A stretch of DNA of 64,000 bases from Ziziphus jujuba (taxonomy: Eukaryota; Streptophyta; Magnoliopsida; Rosales; Rhamnaceae). This document shows, one piece after another, positions 1 through 10,140 of the stretch. Under the pieces are notes generated by a model, which was not told the origin of the DNA, searched no databases, and saw nothing but the letters and a program-made list of their open reading frames with translations. The position numbers were made by a program, and so were the translations under genes. Location of the stretch: positions 26,195,001 to 26,259,000 of the forward strand of contig NC_083388.1 of assembly GCF_031755915.1 (NCBI RefSeq), read 5' to 3'. Position 1 is the stretch's first letter, and each line of letters starts with the position of its first letter.

Positions 1-243
1 GCTAGATTTCTCTGTGTCGCCCTTGTGGTTAGCTTGGCTTCTTCTTTCTTCATCTCCATGGTTTCGTTGAGTTTCTTTTTTCTTTATGATTGGCTGTGAC
101 ATGTGGTGGGATGGATTATTTTTTACTTATTTTTTTTTTCATTATAACCGGAGGTTAAGTTCCTTGGATTTTCTTAATCTTGCTTTTGTCGATAATTTGT
201 TTGTGATATTTTTTTACATTGTTCTGCTTAGATTGGCAGGGAA

Positions 244-835
244 ATGGATAAATTGTGGATAACAAAAGATAGAATCTCAAGCGATTTTGCTAAGGGGGTG
301 AATGAATTTTTGAAATTTAGCATGGAGAATACCAATGATTGTAATGCCATACGGTGTCCTTGCATGCAATGTGGGAATATGAAAATCCATGCTATTAGGG
401 ATATTAAAGGCCATATATATTGGAATGGGTTTGATGTCAACTATCGACGATGGATTTGGCATGGTGAGTCATGTGCTAACAGTATGTTGATGAGATGGGG
501 TTTACATGTGTTAACTTTAATAAAATTAGATATAAATCTGACCCATTCATCATGGCTTCACAAGTTCAACAAATCTTTTATGTTGAATATCAACTTGATT
601 CGAGATGGTCTTTGTTTTAACTCTACCACAAACATTGTACTTTTGTTGAAGAAGAATTGGTTGAAGAAGATGTTCCTGGCAATACTACGATGGCTCACAA
701 TCCATTTGCCATACAATTGCCAAGTGTTGATGAAAATGATAATGAATATGAATGTGAGAATGACTATGTTCGTAATGACTGTAAGAAGATATGGATAAAC
801 AATATCTTCTAAATAAATTGATACGTATATTTATG
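244..835 (+). pseudogene. CACTA (En/Spm) transposase, internally deleted
   Basis: The first ~75 codons match the transposase-associated domain found at the N terminus of CACTA proteins: an early Trp, a GV-EF--F core, the IRCPC--CGN zinc-like motif (residues ~37-45), then H-Y--GFD--Y--WIWHGE. About 30 codons later the reading frame shifts. From about 510 another frame reads VNFN, then DPF-MASQ-QQIFYVEY, the signature of the DUF4216 domain near the C terminus of the same proteins, until a TAA at 618-620. A further acidic stretch follows in the same frame to about 833. The whole central transposase domain is missing, so this is a deletion derivative with frameshift and stop. It cannot encode an active transposase. 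The subterminal repeats just downstream belong to the same element. Confidence 0.8.
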
Positions 836-1329
836 ACATTTATTATTATTCATTAAATTTTTTTTGATCCACTTCATTATGTGTTTTCCACTTTTAATTA
901 AGAGAAATGTGCCTCGCCAAATCTTAAGAAGGTAATATTCTACTAAATTACAAATTTAATAATGATTAATATTTTATTTATTTTGCATAAGTGTTAATAA
1001 CTTTTTTAATTTTTTCATATGCGGTATAAGGGTGTAATATCGTCAACAAGAGGACGTCAACTTCCATCTCAATGAGTATGCATTCATGGAAGTTTAATTA
1101 ATATTAAATTTGTTATGAAAAAATACAACAGTTTACAAATTATGTAAAAATATATCAATGAGATAATATTTAATTTATTTGATAATTAATTTGTTATGAA
1201 AAAATATTTATTTAAAATTTTTGTATTCTAATTATTTTAGATGGAGCTAGTTTTAGTTTTTTTGTATTTTAATTATTTTTATATTTTTACTATTTTAATT
1301 ATTTTTCACAAAATTAAAAAAAAAGGGGT
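836..1329. other. AT-rich stretch inside the CACTA remnant
   Basis: I see no gene here. The stretch is strongly AT-rich and lies between the transposase remnant and the subterminal repeats, so it is probably the 3' noncoding part of the same element. Confidence 0.4.
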
Positions 1330-1870
1330 GATGCATTAATACATAACAAAGTCGCCTAACATATTTGGTGACCTTCAATTTGCTATTTTTAGTTACTCAT
1401 ATATTCAGCAATGCTTTAAAAAAAGTCGCAATATATTTTTAGCGACAGTATGGTGAAGCGTCGCTAAATAATGAGTCACTATAAGTGGATTGTTAGCATG
1501 CGTTGCTAAAAGTCAATATACGTCACTGAAAACTCAACAATAGACGACTTTCCTAGTACGTTACTAAAAATCTATCTAAGTTGCTAAAAACTCAAAGATA
1601 GGTGACTCTTATGATCCGTCGCTAAAAATCAATATGCGTCGCTAAGAACTCAAAGATAGGCGACTTTTATGGTGCGTCGCAAAAAACTATCTAAGTCGCT
1701 AAAAACTCAAACATTGTGACTCTTATGATGCTTCACTAAAAATCAATCTAAGTTGCTAAAAACTCAAAGATAGGCGATTCTCATGATGCGTCGCTTATTG
1801 TTTTATGACTTTAGCAACATGACGTTAGGCGACTCCGTATCATACATCGTTATTTATTTTGTACGATGCA
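1330..1870. repeat. CACTA-type subterminal repeat array
   Basis: A motif of the form GTCGCTAAAAACTCAAAGA, followed by TAGGCGACT and ATGATGCGTCGCTAAA, recurs about six times between 1500 and 1800 at a spacing of roughly 55-62 bases, with degenerate copies on both strand senses. Short GTCGC/GCGAC units in direct and inverted order near the ends are typical of CACTA elements, where they bind the transposase. I could not find a clean CACTA terminus before 1890, so the 3' boundary is unknown. Confidence 0.65.
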
Positions 1871-1890
1871 TTTATTGCATCATTTATGAT

Positions 1891-2654
1891 TGTGAGATCC
1901 CACATCGGTTGGAAATGGGAATGAAACATGCCTTATAAGAGGGTGTGAATACCTTTCCCTTGAGAGACTTTTTAAAACGGTGCGGGCTGGTCCTAAAACA
2001 GACAATATCTCATGCGAGTGGACTGGGCTGTTACAGTTGATATCAGAGCTGGTTGCCCGGGCCAGTGGAACTGGTAGGTGAATGGGTGGGATCCCTAACC
2101 CGTGAGAGGCCTTTTAAAACCATGTGGGTTGGGCCCAAAGCGGATAATATCTCATGCAGATGGACTGGACTGTTAGAGTTGGTATCAGAGCCAGATCCGG
2201 ATCTGTGTGCCAACGAGGACACTGGGCCCCAAGGGGGATGGATTGTGAGATCCCACATCAGTTGGAAAGGGGAACGAAGCATGCCTTATAATAGGGTATA
2301 GATACCTTTCCCTTGATAGGCCTTTTAAAATTGTGCGGGCTGGATCCAAAGCAAACAATATCTCATACGGGTGGACTGGCCTGTTACACCAATGCGATTC
2401 TAATAGTGATATATATTGTGAGTGTACGGATATATATATATATATATATACATGTACACATATATATTTGCCAGCGAGGACACTGAGCCCCAAGGGGGGT
2501 GGATTGTAAGATCCCACATCGGTTGGAAAGAAGAACGAAGCATACCATATAATAGGGTAGGGTGTGGATACCTTTCCCTTGAGAGGCCTTTTAAAATCGT
2601 GCGGGTTGAGTCCAAAGCAAACAATATCTCATGTAGGTGGACTGAACTATTACA
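1891..2654 (+). mobile_element. TRIM retrotransposon, tandem LTR array
   Basis: The repeat begins TGTGAGATCCCACATCGG and its LTR ends GGGCTGTTACA (1891-2035). It is followed by a primer-site-like GATATCAGAGC (perfect form TGGTATCAGAGC at 2180-2192). A short internal part ends in a purine tract (CCCCAAGGGGGATGGAT) directly before the next LTR at 2244-2388, and another LTR follows at 2505-2654. A partial LTR is embedded at about 2075-2177. The last two LTRs form a tandem duplication of about 261-266 bp that includes the flanking TA microsatellite. There is no coding capacity. Better preserved copies at 27109-30360 define the structure. Confidence 0.75.
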
Positions 2655-2734
2655 CCAATGCGATTATAATAGTGATATATATTGTGAGTGTACGAATATA
2701 TATATATATATATATACATGTACACATATATATT

Positions 2735-3033
2735 TGTTAAAAAAATTTGTATGTACATAATAATTTACCACTGTTCTTGTCTAGGGGGTGAAGAAAGAAG
2801 TTATCTATCTATGCATATAATTCAAACAAATTATGAACTTTGTTTTGTTTTTATTTTTATGTATTAAATGTTCTCGAATTTTCATTTGAAAAATTTTGTA
2901 TGTACATAATTATTTACCACTTTCTTGGCTAGGTGGTGAAGAAAGAAGTTATCTATCTGTGCATACACTTCAAACAAATTATGAACTTTGTGTTGTTTTT
3001 ATTTTTATGTATTAAATGTTCTCGAATTTTCCT
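2735..3033. repeat. 149-bp tandem duplication
   Basis: Two adjacent copies of an AT-rich unit share ATGTACATAAT, TTTACCACT, GGTGAAGAAAGAAG, TTATGAACTTTG and TATTAAATGTTCTCGAATTTTC. The same landmark lies at 2751 and at 2900, giving a period of about 149. Neither copy codes for anything recognisable. Confidence 0.8.
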
Positions 3034-3546
3034 AGATTATCTTTTTCTTTTTCTTCTTTTTCATTTTTTTTTTACGAAAAAATTTGTAACATTTATAAAA
3101 TTTATTAGTATTATTATTATTTTTTAATATCGTAATGCTTGCCAGACCACGAAGCGCGCTTCGTGGCAAGTAAAATCCAGGTCATCCCTTATTTTATAAG
3201 ATTCAAAATGTTTGACCCTTATTTATTTATTTATTTTAATTTTTTTTGGTCTATCGGAAGCAAGGATCGGTGAACATTGACAGTGTGATATACCAGTCCA
3301 ATAGGGGAAGTAAAATGAAATGGAATTGTCTGAGCACCAGAAGCTTCTCCATCCCTATTGCCCTTTTTGAATGATTACCCATTTTTGTTTTGATTTCATT
3401 TCCATGGCTTTCACTTCTGCTGTGCCGTTACTACTCACTCTCAACAGTAAGTGGTTTATCCTTCAATGCCCCAAGTTGTAAAAAAATGGTAACTTTATCA
3501 ATGTTTTTGAACGTGGGGAATAATTATCTTCTGATTTCTGAACTGG
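3034..3546. other. no gene recognised
   Basis: AT-rich up to about 3240 and containing the palindrome at 3147-3166. From 3300 to 3540 base composition becomes more gene-like, perhaps the 5' flank of the PPR fragment that follows, but I cannot name any part. Confidence 0.3.
3147..3166. other. perfect 20-bp palindrome
   Basis: CCACGAAGCGCGCTTCGTGG is its own reverse complement. It extends outward to CTTGCC...GGCAAG if four extra bases (AGAC) in the left arm are looped out, making a 14-bp-arm hairpin. It stands in AT-rich surroundings, so its GC content is conspicuous. Confidence 0.85.
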
Positions 3547-3748
3547 TATGTGAAGTCTGAAAATTACCTGAACACTGCCAACAAGGTGTTTGATGAACTA
3601 CCCCACAGGGGATGTCCCTTATTTTTTGGGTTTGTCTCTAAATGGGTAGTATCTCAGAATTGTTATGGAACTCACTGGGGAGATGCAAATTGATGATGCT
3701 TATGCGGAACCCATATACATTATCTGCTGTTTTAAGGTGTTGTTCTAG
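3547..3748 (+). pseudogene. pentatricopeptide-repeat protein fragment
   Basis: One frame reads NTANKVFDELPHR, the diagnostic end of a PPR motif (normally A-KVFDEMP-RD), and runs open to a TGA at 3691-3693. In another frame NPYTLSAVLRCCSS follows, which is the start of a later PPR motif (normally PN-YTLS-VL-AC). The two pieces are about 35 residues apart, as in an intact PPR protein, but are out of frame. PPR proteins bind organellar RNA. This is a decayed scrap of about 65 codons, with no start codon and nothing else of the gene nearby. Confidence 0.65.
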
Positions 3749-3754
3749 TGAGGG

Positions 3755-4045
3755 AGAGTCTCCCTCTCCCTTTCCCTCTAAGCGTAACCAAATCGCTCCG
3801 TTTATCTCGGCGTCGTTCAATGGCTTACTCCACCGTTTCGATCGAGAAGGGGACGCCGGAGGCTCAGCGACCCAACGCATTCCTCCTGGAATCGTCTTCG
3901 TCGTCTTCCATACGGGCACCCTTCAAGAAAATGATACATGACGCCCAGGAGGCCGCCGACTGTGGGGGGAAGTTCAAGGAGGATGTGTGGTCGAGACCCG
4001 GTGGTGGTGGAGGGATTAGCAGGGTCATTCGAGACGGCGAGAGCT
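3755..4045 (+). pseudogene. coproporphyrinogen III oxidase (N-terminal fragment)
   Basis: The frame reads VSIEKGTPEA-RPN-FL, then RAPFKKMIHDAQ, then GGKFKEDVWSRPGGGGGISR, which are hallmark stretches of the oxygen-dependent plastid enzyme of haem and chlorophyll synthesis. The Ser/Arg-rich residues before it look like the end of its transit peptide. Between MIHDAQ and AADCGG about seven residues expected in the family are absent. The similarity stops soon after ISRVIRDGE, while the full enzyme is near 390 residues. The open frame then runs into antisense leucine-rich-repeat sequence, so the 152-codon reading frame is an accidental fusion. I infer a captured or duplicated exon, not a working gene. 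Confidence 0.75.
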
Positions 4046-4735
4046 CTCAAATTGCAAATGCTTGTAGGGAGACTCTCAAGCCTTGCAACCTTTCAAACGA
4101 CAACTTGAAAAAACAGAGTATAGTTCAATGGATGAAAGCACTGCTTTTATTCTCGTCCCGCTTACATCTAAGCTACTTATACATGTTGGAAGACTTGGAA
4201 ACATGACCATAGATGTGCTGCTAGAAAAATTAATTGCTTGAGATTACAAGTGCTGCTTGGAAGATTCACAAGGTCTTTACAGTTGCCAAGATTCAAAGGA
4301 CTCAAGTTTTTCCATTGACCCAATTGATAAGGGCATTGTCTTTATGGCACACCCCTCCAGATACGTTAGTTTGATATTTCTTAATAGCTCTGGAAGTTGA
4401 AGTGAACTTGTACAGCATCAAGATTTAAAGTCTCAAGGTTAAAAGTGCTTTCTGTTCTAACTAAGGTCTATCTGCCTAGCTCAACTTCCAAAGATCCTGC
4501 AATATCTTATTTAAGATAGAAATAAAAGGTTTTGATATGTTTCCTAGCATATGATAATTTACAATGTTCGTCATGATTCATGTTCTACAAAACTGCAGCA
4601 TACCTGAACGCCATCACGAAGTTGCTTTAGTTTGGCTGTTACACATTTTTAAGTATAACAGTATTCTCTGTGGTAAAATTTGATGGCAAACATAATTCTG
4701 AAGGGATTCTATCCCAGAGAAGATATGCAACTACG
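4046..4735 (-). pseudogene. TNL leucine-rich-repeat region, decayed paralogue
   Basis: This stretch aligns along its length, in the same orientation, with the TNL gene at 62.9-63.7 kb. Shared landmarks on the + strand are AGGGAGACTCTCAAGCC, GGAAGACTTGGAAACATG, GCTCTGGAAGTT, AAGATCCTGCAAT (the splice acceptor) and GCATACCTGAA-GCCAT (the splice donor of the LRR_3 exon). It therefore covers the end of one exon, the intron and part of the next exon. Many indels and stops destroy the frame, and the similarity ends at about 4735. NB-ARC and TIR parts are absent. Confidence 0.75.
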
Positions 4736-5047
4736 TATCCAACCTGTAGAGTGAGGAGATCCACTAGCACTTGCAAATGGTAGTCCTTTTATATTGAGCA
4801 ACAAATTAAATTAGTGCCAATTGATATTTTGTTAAAAATAGCATAAGAAGAAAATAAAAATTAAAGAAAGAAATAAGAAAATAAATAAGAAGGTTAGACC
4901 AAATTAGAAGAGACCTATACCTGAACCTACTTGACCTGTGGCTGAGCTGATCACTTTGTAGTGTGTATAAACACAACTACAAGCCGTCAGATTTGTTTTA
5001 ATCTACCCTTAAAAAGTAGGTTTTAGATATTAGCTGTGGGCCTGATA
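4736..5047. other. no gene recognised
   Basis: AT-rich spacer between the LRR relic and the F-box scrap. I see no repeat, RNA gene or reading frame that I can support. Confidence 0.3.
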
Positions 5048-5137
5048 ATGCCAAAGATCATGGACCATCTTCCCGAAGAGTTAGTGACTAAAATCTTGTT
5101 AGATTTGCCGACAGAAGATCTTCTGGTATGCAATTAA
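5048..5137 (+). pseudogene. F-box scrap (first helices only)
   Basis: From the ATG at 5048 the frame reads MPKIMDHLPEEL, then LLDLPTEDLLVCN, and stops at 5135-5137. This is the first half of an F-box motif (LP-EL---IL--LP--DL---C). The full genes nearby continue with KGVCK at the point where this one stops. A poly-T run and unrelated sequence follow, so the copy was truncated by deletion or insertion. Confidence 0.75.
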
Positions 5138-5956
5138 TTAGTTTTTTTTTTTTTTTTTAATAAAAGAAAAAAAAAAACTGTTACATTCTGATTCTCTCAC
5201 TCAATTAATTAACTAATTAAAGGCTCTCCTACAGCATCGTCCTCTTTTCTAACCTGTGAGTCTATGTGGCATTAAATTAATTGGTTATTAAAGATGAGTA
5301 AACATTCTTAATTGACCTTGGATATGCTCTGCAGCAGTAGCACGTGTTTTTCAAGTGAGGCAAGTGGAAGATGTAATTTGAACCCGCATCCAAATGCGTG
5401 TGAATAGAGGGAACCCATATGTGTGTCAACAGAGGGAAAGAGGCTTTTGGGTTTTGAAAAGAAAAAGGGATCAGAGAGCGTTGTTTCCGAAGGGGGTCGA
5501 AAAGGACCGAAACAGGGCTTGAAGAACAGAGGTTGTGTTTAATACTTATAATCTTCTCTAAACACTCTTTTGCTGGCCCGTGCATGTAGAATCTGATAAC
5601 TGAACCACGTTAAAACTTGTGTTCTTTGATTGGTTTTCTCTCATCTGATTGATATGTTTGCTGATTTCATTGTTCTTGCTGTGATGGATGTTTGATCTTT
5701 GACTTTATATCTTATATATATAAGCTATAGCTGTCATGCTTATTAGTTTGGCAAGACAAGCCGATTTAGCTTTCCATATGGTGTGTGTATATATATATAT
5801 ATATATTTGCTTCTAAGTGTGGCGCACGGTTAAACTCACATGAGAATCAGATTTATAGATATCGTTTAGTTACCTTGAGTCTAAAACTATCTATATTATT
5901 ATTACTTTCCGATTTCATATTATTATAATTATTATTATTTTTTTCAACTCCAGTTA
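5138..5956. other. spacer with a possible copia LTR remnant
   Basis: It begins with a T18 run. At about 5600-5690 the sequence GAACCACGTTAAAACTTGTG-TTCTTTGATTG resembles the 3' end of many Ty1/copia LTRs (CGAACCACGTAAATCTTGTGTTC). No TG...CA boundaries or target duplication could be assigned. A (TA)n tract lies at 5787-5806. No gene is seen. Confidence 0.35.
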
Positions 5957-6646
5957 ATGTCGAAGATGGAGGATCTTCCGAAAGAGTTGGTGATTCCAAT
6001 CCTGTTACATCTACCGGCAGAAGATCTTGTCCGATGCAAAAGCGTTTGCAAGGCATTATACTCCATTATTACGAGTCGCCCATTTATTGATGTACGCCGG
6101 AAGATAAGGAATTCTTATATTCTTGTCAAATACGAGGAGGATCCTATTAATCGTCATCATGCCATCTCTTTACTTTCTGATGAAACCCTTGAAATCATTG
6201 ATACCCAACCAGTATTCGACATAAAATGAGGTATTCGTAACAACACCTTTGCCTCTTCCTTGTATAATTGAAAGTCATGACTGTAGGAATTGACTTATGT
6301 TTCATAATAAATCCCTTGCTCTTGATCATTGTGTTAAAGATAGAAATAATGATACAGAGACCCATAACATTTGGGTATTGGGTGAATATGGTGTCAAGGA
6401 GTCATGGACTAATCTATTTGATGTTGGACCCTTTGAACCCCGTACTAAGAGTAGAAGTGGGTTTTGGAACAACAATAAGGTTCTTCTCCAAGTAAACGGA
6501 GGTGGATGTCGTCATCATCTGATTTTGGTTGATCCTTCCAACCGAAAAATTAAAGATTTGGATATTCAAGGGACATTAATGCAGCTCTTTCACTGCCAAG
6601 AAAGAGTAGTTCAAATTATCGCAAGTCCTCCTATCAACTTATTTTA
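5957..6646 (+). pseudogene. F-box/FBA gene, internally deleted (copy 1)
   Basis: The N terminus starts at the ATG at 5957 and has a full F-box (LPKELVIPILLHLPAEDL, then CKSVCK, residues ~6-49) followed by the RKIRNSYILVKYE segment shared with the intact copy at 59.5 kb. After DTQPV (residue ~86) the sequence jumps to the counterpart of SFDISNEVF of that copy, removing about 165 codons. It then meets a two-base frameshift with TGA at 6227-6229 and a second TGA before LMFHN. The C-terminal 110 codons (WVLGEYGVKESWTNLF, HLILVDPSNRKIKDLD) remain readable to the TAA at 6644-6646. F-box proteins are substrate adaptors of SCF ubiquitin ligases. This copy cannot make one, although a short F-box-only peptide is conceivable. 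Confidence 0.85.
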
Positions 6647-6818
6647 ATTTAGCTATTTCTCTTTTTGTTTGTTGGTCTGATTGTTTTTAATTTAGCTATT
6701 TATATATGTTTCTTTTTGGTCTGATCATCATGGATATAGGATAGGAGTCAATATTAACTTAGTTTTCATTGGTGTATCTACTATCTCGGACTCAAAGCAT
6801 TGATTCAGACTATATATC

Positions 6819-6824
6819 AATAAA
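6819..6824 (+). terminator. poly(A) signal of F-box copy 1
   Basis: AATAAA lies within CTATCTCGGACTCAAA...ATATATCAATAAAGCTT. The same block follows the F-box copies at 31.6 and 59.5 kb, so the 3' end is ancestral to the family. Confidence 0.55.
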
Positions 6825-6899
6825 GCTTTAAGTTTTCTTTATACTTTTATTGTGGTTGGTGTTATGTACATACAATTGCAGCAAAATGATCTTATCTTA

Positions 6900-7315
6900 A
6901 ATTATTATTTAAAATTTTAAAATTTAAAATATGAATTTAATTATATATTATCATTCTATTAAGAGTAAAATAAAATCTATCGAAATCAATAATTAATAAA
7001 TATAATTTTAAAATTTTAAAATTGAAATAGAAAATCGTAAATGACAAATGTGTCATCATCTAGTACCAATGACGAATTGTGTTATTACAGATGTACATTG
7101 GACATTGTAAAATTAATTGTACGTATTGGTCAAGGATTATTATTATTATTTTTCCCTACATATTCAGAAGAGATAGATTAAACCAATTTTTTTAAATAGA
7201 AAATAGATTAAACCTTTTATTTCTTTTTAAATACAAGAAATGGGGTCACACGCTACAACGTTCCTTGCAATGCAAATGACAGAAAGCGCAAACATGCATA
7301 CCTTTCAAATGTGTG
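6900..7315. repeat. locus spacer, paralogous to 44.9-45.2 kb
   Basis: The landmarks GTACATTGGACATTGTAAAA, ATAGATTAAACC, AAGAAATGGGGTC, TTCCTTGCAATGCA-ATGACAGAAAGC and ATGCAT/CTA-CC-TTCAAAT recur in order at 44983-45200. The match breaks exactly at the retrotransposon insertion that starts at 7316 and resumes at about 10680. No gene is present. Confidence 0.75.
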
Positions 7316-10138
7316 TGTAACACCCCGTCCCGAACCATGTCGGAATTTTTGCATGTTGATCGAGGTTGACGGTTGACCGTTGACCGAAGGGGTCAAAAGT
7401 TGACTTTTTGACCCGGTTGGAATTCTAGGTTGACTGAGGTACCATTACGAAGTACACGTTGGCACAAGTTCGTAGACTGGTAGCACGTTGAAAACGGAGC
7501 TACGGTTTGAAAGTTATGAGCAAAACAAGTTAAGGTCCAAACTGTCCAAAGAGTGCCGGAGTTGACTTTTTATTCATGCAAGGTTGAGCTTTGACTCATG
7601 CATGGTTGTGAAGTGCTCGTCGATACGAGTCCGTAGACTAGCGGCACGTCCGATTTGGACATGTGGTTTGAAAATTATGGACCTGTAGAGTTTTTTAAAT
7701 ACCGTATTATTTTAATATTATTTTTAAACGCGTAACGATGTGCCACGTGTAACTTAATGAAGGTGATCATGTGTCACCATGGTGAAATGCCACATGTCAA
7801 CCATATGTAAAAATCAAATTGTTTTATTATTATTTTAAATAATAATATTATTATTAATATTATTTAATCATTTTTATTTTATTTCTTTTTCTTTTTCTTT
7901 TTCTTTTCTTTTCCCCACGTGGGAAAACACCTTTTCTTTTTTTTTTCTTTTTCTTTTTCTTTTTTCCTTTTTTTTCCTTCTTCTTCCCCAAGCCACAAAA
8001 CACACACGCAGACTTTTTTTTTCTCCCACCGGCCGTCCCTCTCTCTCACCGTATTTTTCAAACTCCGACCACCCATAGTCCTCACGCGCCGGCCAGTGAC
8101 GAGCGGAGGGAGGAGGCGACCTCAGCCACCAAATTTCCCGGCCAGCCGCCGCCGGATGCACCCAGATCGGGCCGACGAAGTCGCGGCGACGGGTGGAAAT
8201 TTTTCCGGCGATTTCGCCGTATTCCGGCCAGCCCAGTTCGAATTGCCACCCCTCTCCCCCTATTTTGGGTCCTCTGAGTTCAAAAATGGCCTCCAATCTC
8301 AAAAATTCGAAGCGGTTTGCAAGATACGAGGAATTGAAGACCGGCCAAAACTTTCCGGCCAAATTCCGGCCACCTCCGGCGGAATTGGGGTCGATGGAGA
8401 CCGGATTGGTAATCCTCGTCGCTCAAGCTTCGATTCGGTATATTATTCGCCTATTTTGGTTAACGTTTGTGTTTGACCCCCCGGGTACTGGGTATTATTT
8501 ACCCGAATAAAATATTAATTTATTTGACTGTCTGTGAATTTTGTTCTAGGAGCACCGGTGAGTCGTGAAATTGATCTCATGGTGGATCATGGTTTAATTG
8601 CGTGCTCCAGGTGAGTGACCCACCTTCAAATTAATTTTGGGAATTTAATTGGTGAATATATTATGTGTGATTTAAATATTTGGAATTTAATTTCTATATG
8701 CCAAATATTTATTTGATTTATTGTGGATTTATTGGTGAATTTATTGGATTTAAGAAAATGTGCATTTTACAAATTTATGCCATGTGAAATTATTTTATGG
8801 GCTTGAGGATTTTGAAATTTTTGTGGTTTTAATATTAAATTGGGCATGATTTGATTTTCAAATATTTCAAGGAAAATATTTGGTTATGTTGGTGACTTCA
8901 ATTTTTATAAAATATGCCCATGGAATATTATGAGATTTGATTATTATATTTCGAGAATTATTTATGCTATTGGGAAAATGTGAATATTTGAATTGATGGA
9001 TTTGGGAGTTGGTGGATTTGAAAATCACGGAATTTATGGTGTTGATTATAAAGAAATTACGGAGGAATTCCGGGTTCAAGCGGATGGACTATGCCCGCTA
9101 TATTTATGCAAAATGTGAAATTTGTTATATAATTTAAAATTGTGAGTTTTATGATTTTTAGATGCACCGTGCACGTAATGGTGTTCTGTTTATATGTGAT
9201 ATGGTTAGTGTGCACACGGTTGTGATTAGCGCGCAGGTGATGTGATTAGCGCCCAGGTGGGTGTGATTAGCGCGCGGTTGATATTATGAGGTTGTCCTGT
9301 GGTTGCCATCGGATGAGGGTAGGCCACCCCCCATGGCCGGGACACCAGGTTAGCAGCGGCGCAGTGGGACGCCACGAGACCGTATGCCGGTTTCTTTCTA
9401 TAACCTCTTGTCTGGCGGTACCTTGGGACGCTGGGTACTGTTGGCGCCACTGGTATATAGTGGGTGCATCAAATGATTTTCAGAACTGTGTTTTAAAAAT
9501 AAATGTTTGGAAACTGTATTGGAATTAAAAATATAATTATTACTGTTCTGGTATTTATTTGATGTCTTGGTTTTTGGGGAATACAAACAAAGGGTTTTGT
9601 GAAAAGGTTTTAAAAGGGGAACTTTTCCAACTGAGAGAATTGTAAGGGTTTTGAGAGAAAATATTATTTCCAAGTAATTATTATTTATCTACATTATTAC
9701 TGTGATATTATATTGTATAGTAGATAGGGTCACTCACTGAGATGATTAGCATCTCACACTCTTAAATTCCGTTCCTCTAGGTTCCAGGTTGTTGGTGTTC
9801 ATCCGGAGCGACTTGATCTTCATCGCTGTTTTATTTCGTGAAGTACCCTGTTCTTCTTTTATTGCAGTTGTACTATTTCTTTCACTCTTGTTGTATTTAT
9901 TATGCACTGGATTACTGTATTTATTTCGAAGTGCTGAAATTTGTGGAATCAATTTGTAGTTTGTGGGAGGAATAAGGGGATGTATTTTTGAAGTGTGTTT
10001 ACAGTGCAGGTAATTTTTGGTAAGTCCTACCCTTAGGGGAGGTGCTGCCGGATTTTCCGTTGGAAGGTTCGGTGGTATTTACCTGGGATCAGGGCTTGTC
10101 TAGGGTTCCGGGGAAGGAATTCTGGACGGGTCCTGACA
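7316..10138 (+). mobile_element. solo LTR, Ty3/gypsy family A (copy A1)
   Basis: The element starts TGTAACACCCCGTCCCGAA and ends GACGGGTCCTGACA (2,823 bp). TG...CA ends and the match to the LTR pair at 16.6-27.1 kb identify it as an LTR; no internal region is attached, so it is a solo LTR. Short GT-rich duplications flank it (TGTG before 7314, TGTG at 10139), and it sits in the first two bases of the TRIM that follows. Inside are a conserved CCGAATAAAATATTAATTTA block (~8500) with a poly(A) signal, a CT-rich then GC-rich zone (~7880-8260), and minisatellite copies of GTGATTAGCGCGCAGGT (~9220-9280). Long reading frames in the GC-rich zone are not conserved coding. The closest relative in the window is A10. 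Confidence 0.85.
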
Positions 10139-10140
10139 TG

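Noticed and set aside
1330..1870. CRISPR array
   Set aside because: The repeats are degenerate, occur in both orientations, have no uniform spacers, and sit in a plant CACTA element.
3748..4206. A single 152-residue gene
   Set aside because: Its first part is a coproporphyrinogen oxidase fragment and its second part is antisense leucine-rich-repeat DNA, so the frame is an accidental fusion.
5787..5806. (TA)n tracts here and near 2430, 2700, 11510, 12440, 12778, 44890, 45975, 52370, 52765 as functional elements
   Set aside because: They are ordinary slippage-prone microsatellites; no gene-related role can be supported.
7919..8510. Long Pro/Arg/Ser-rich reading frames in the GC-rich zones of the LTRs (also 17016-17471, 18772-19372, 24437-24976, 46407-47199, 50840-51257)
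   Set aside because: They occur on both strands at once, have low-complexity composition, differ by frameshifts between copies, and lie inside LTRs. They are chance open frames in GC-rich DNA.
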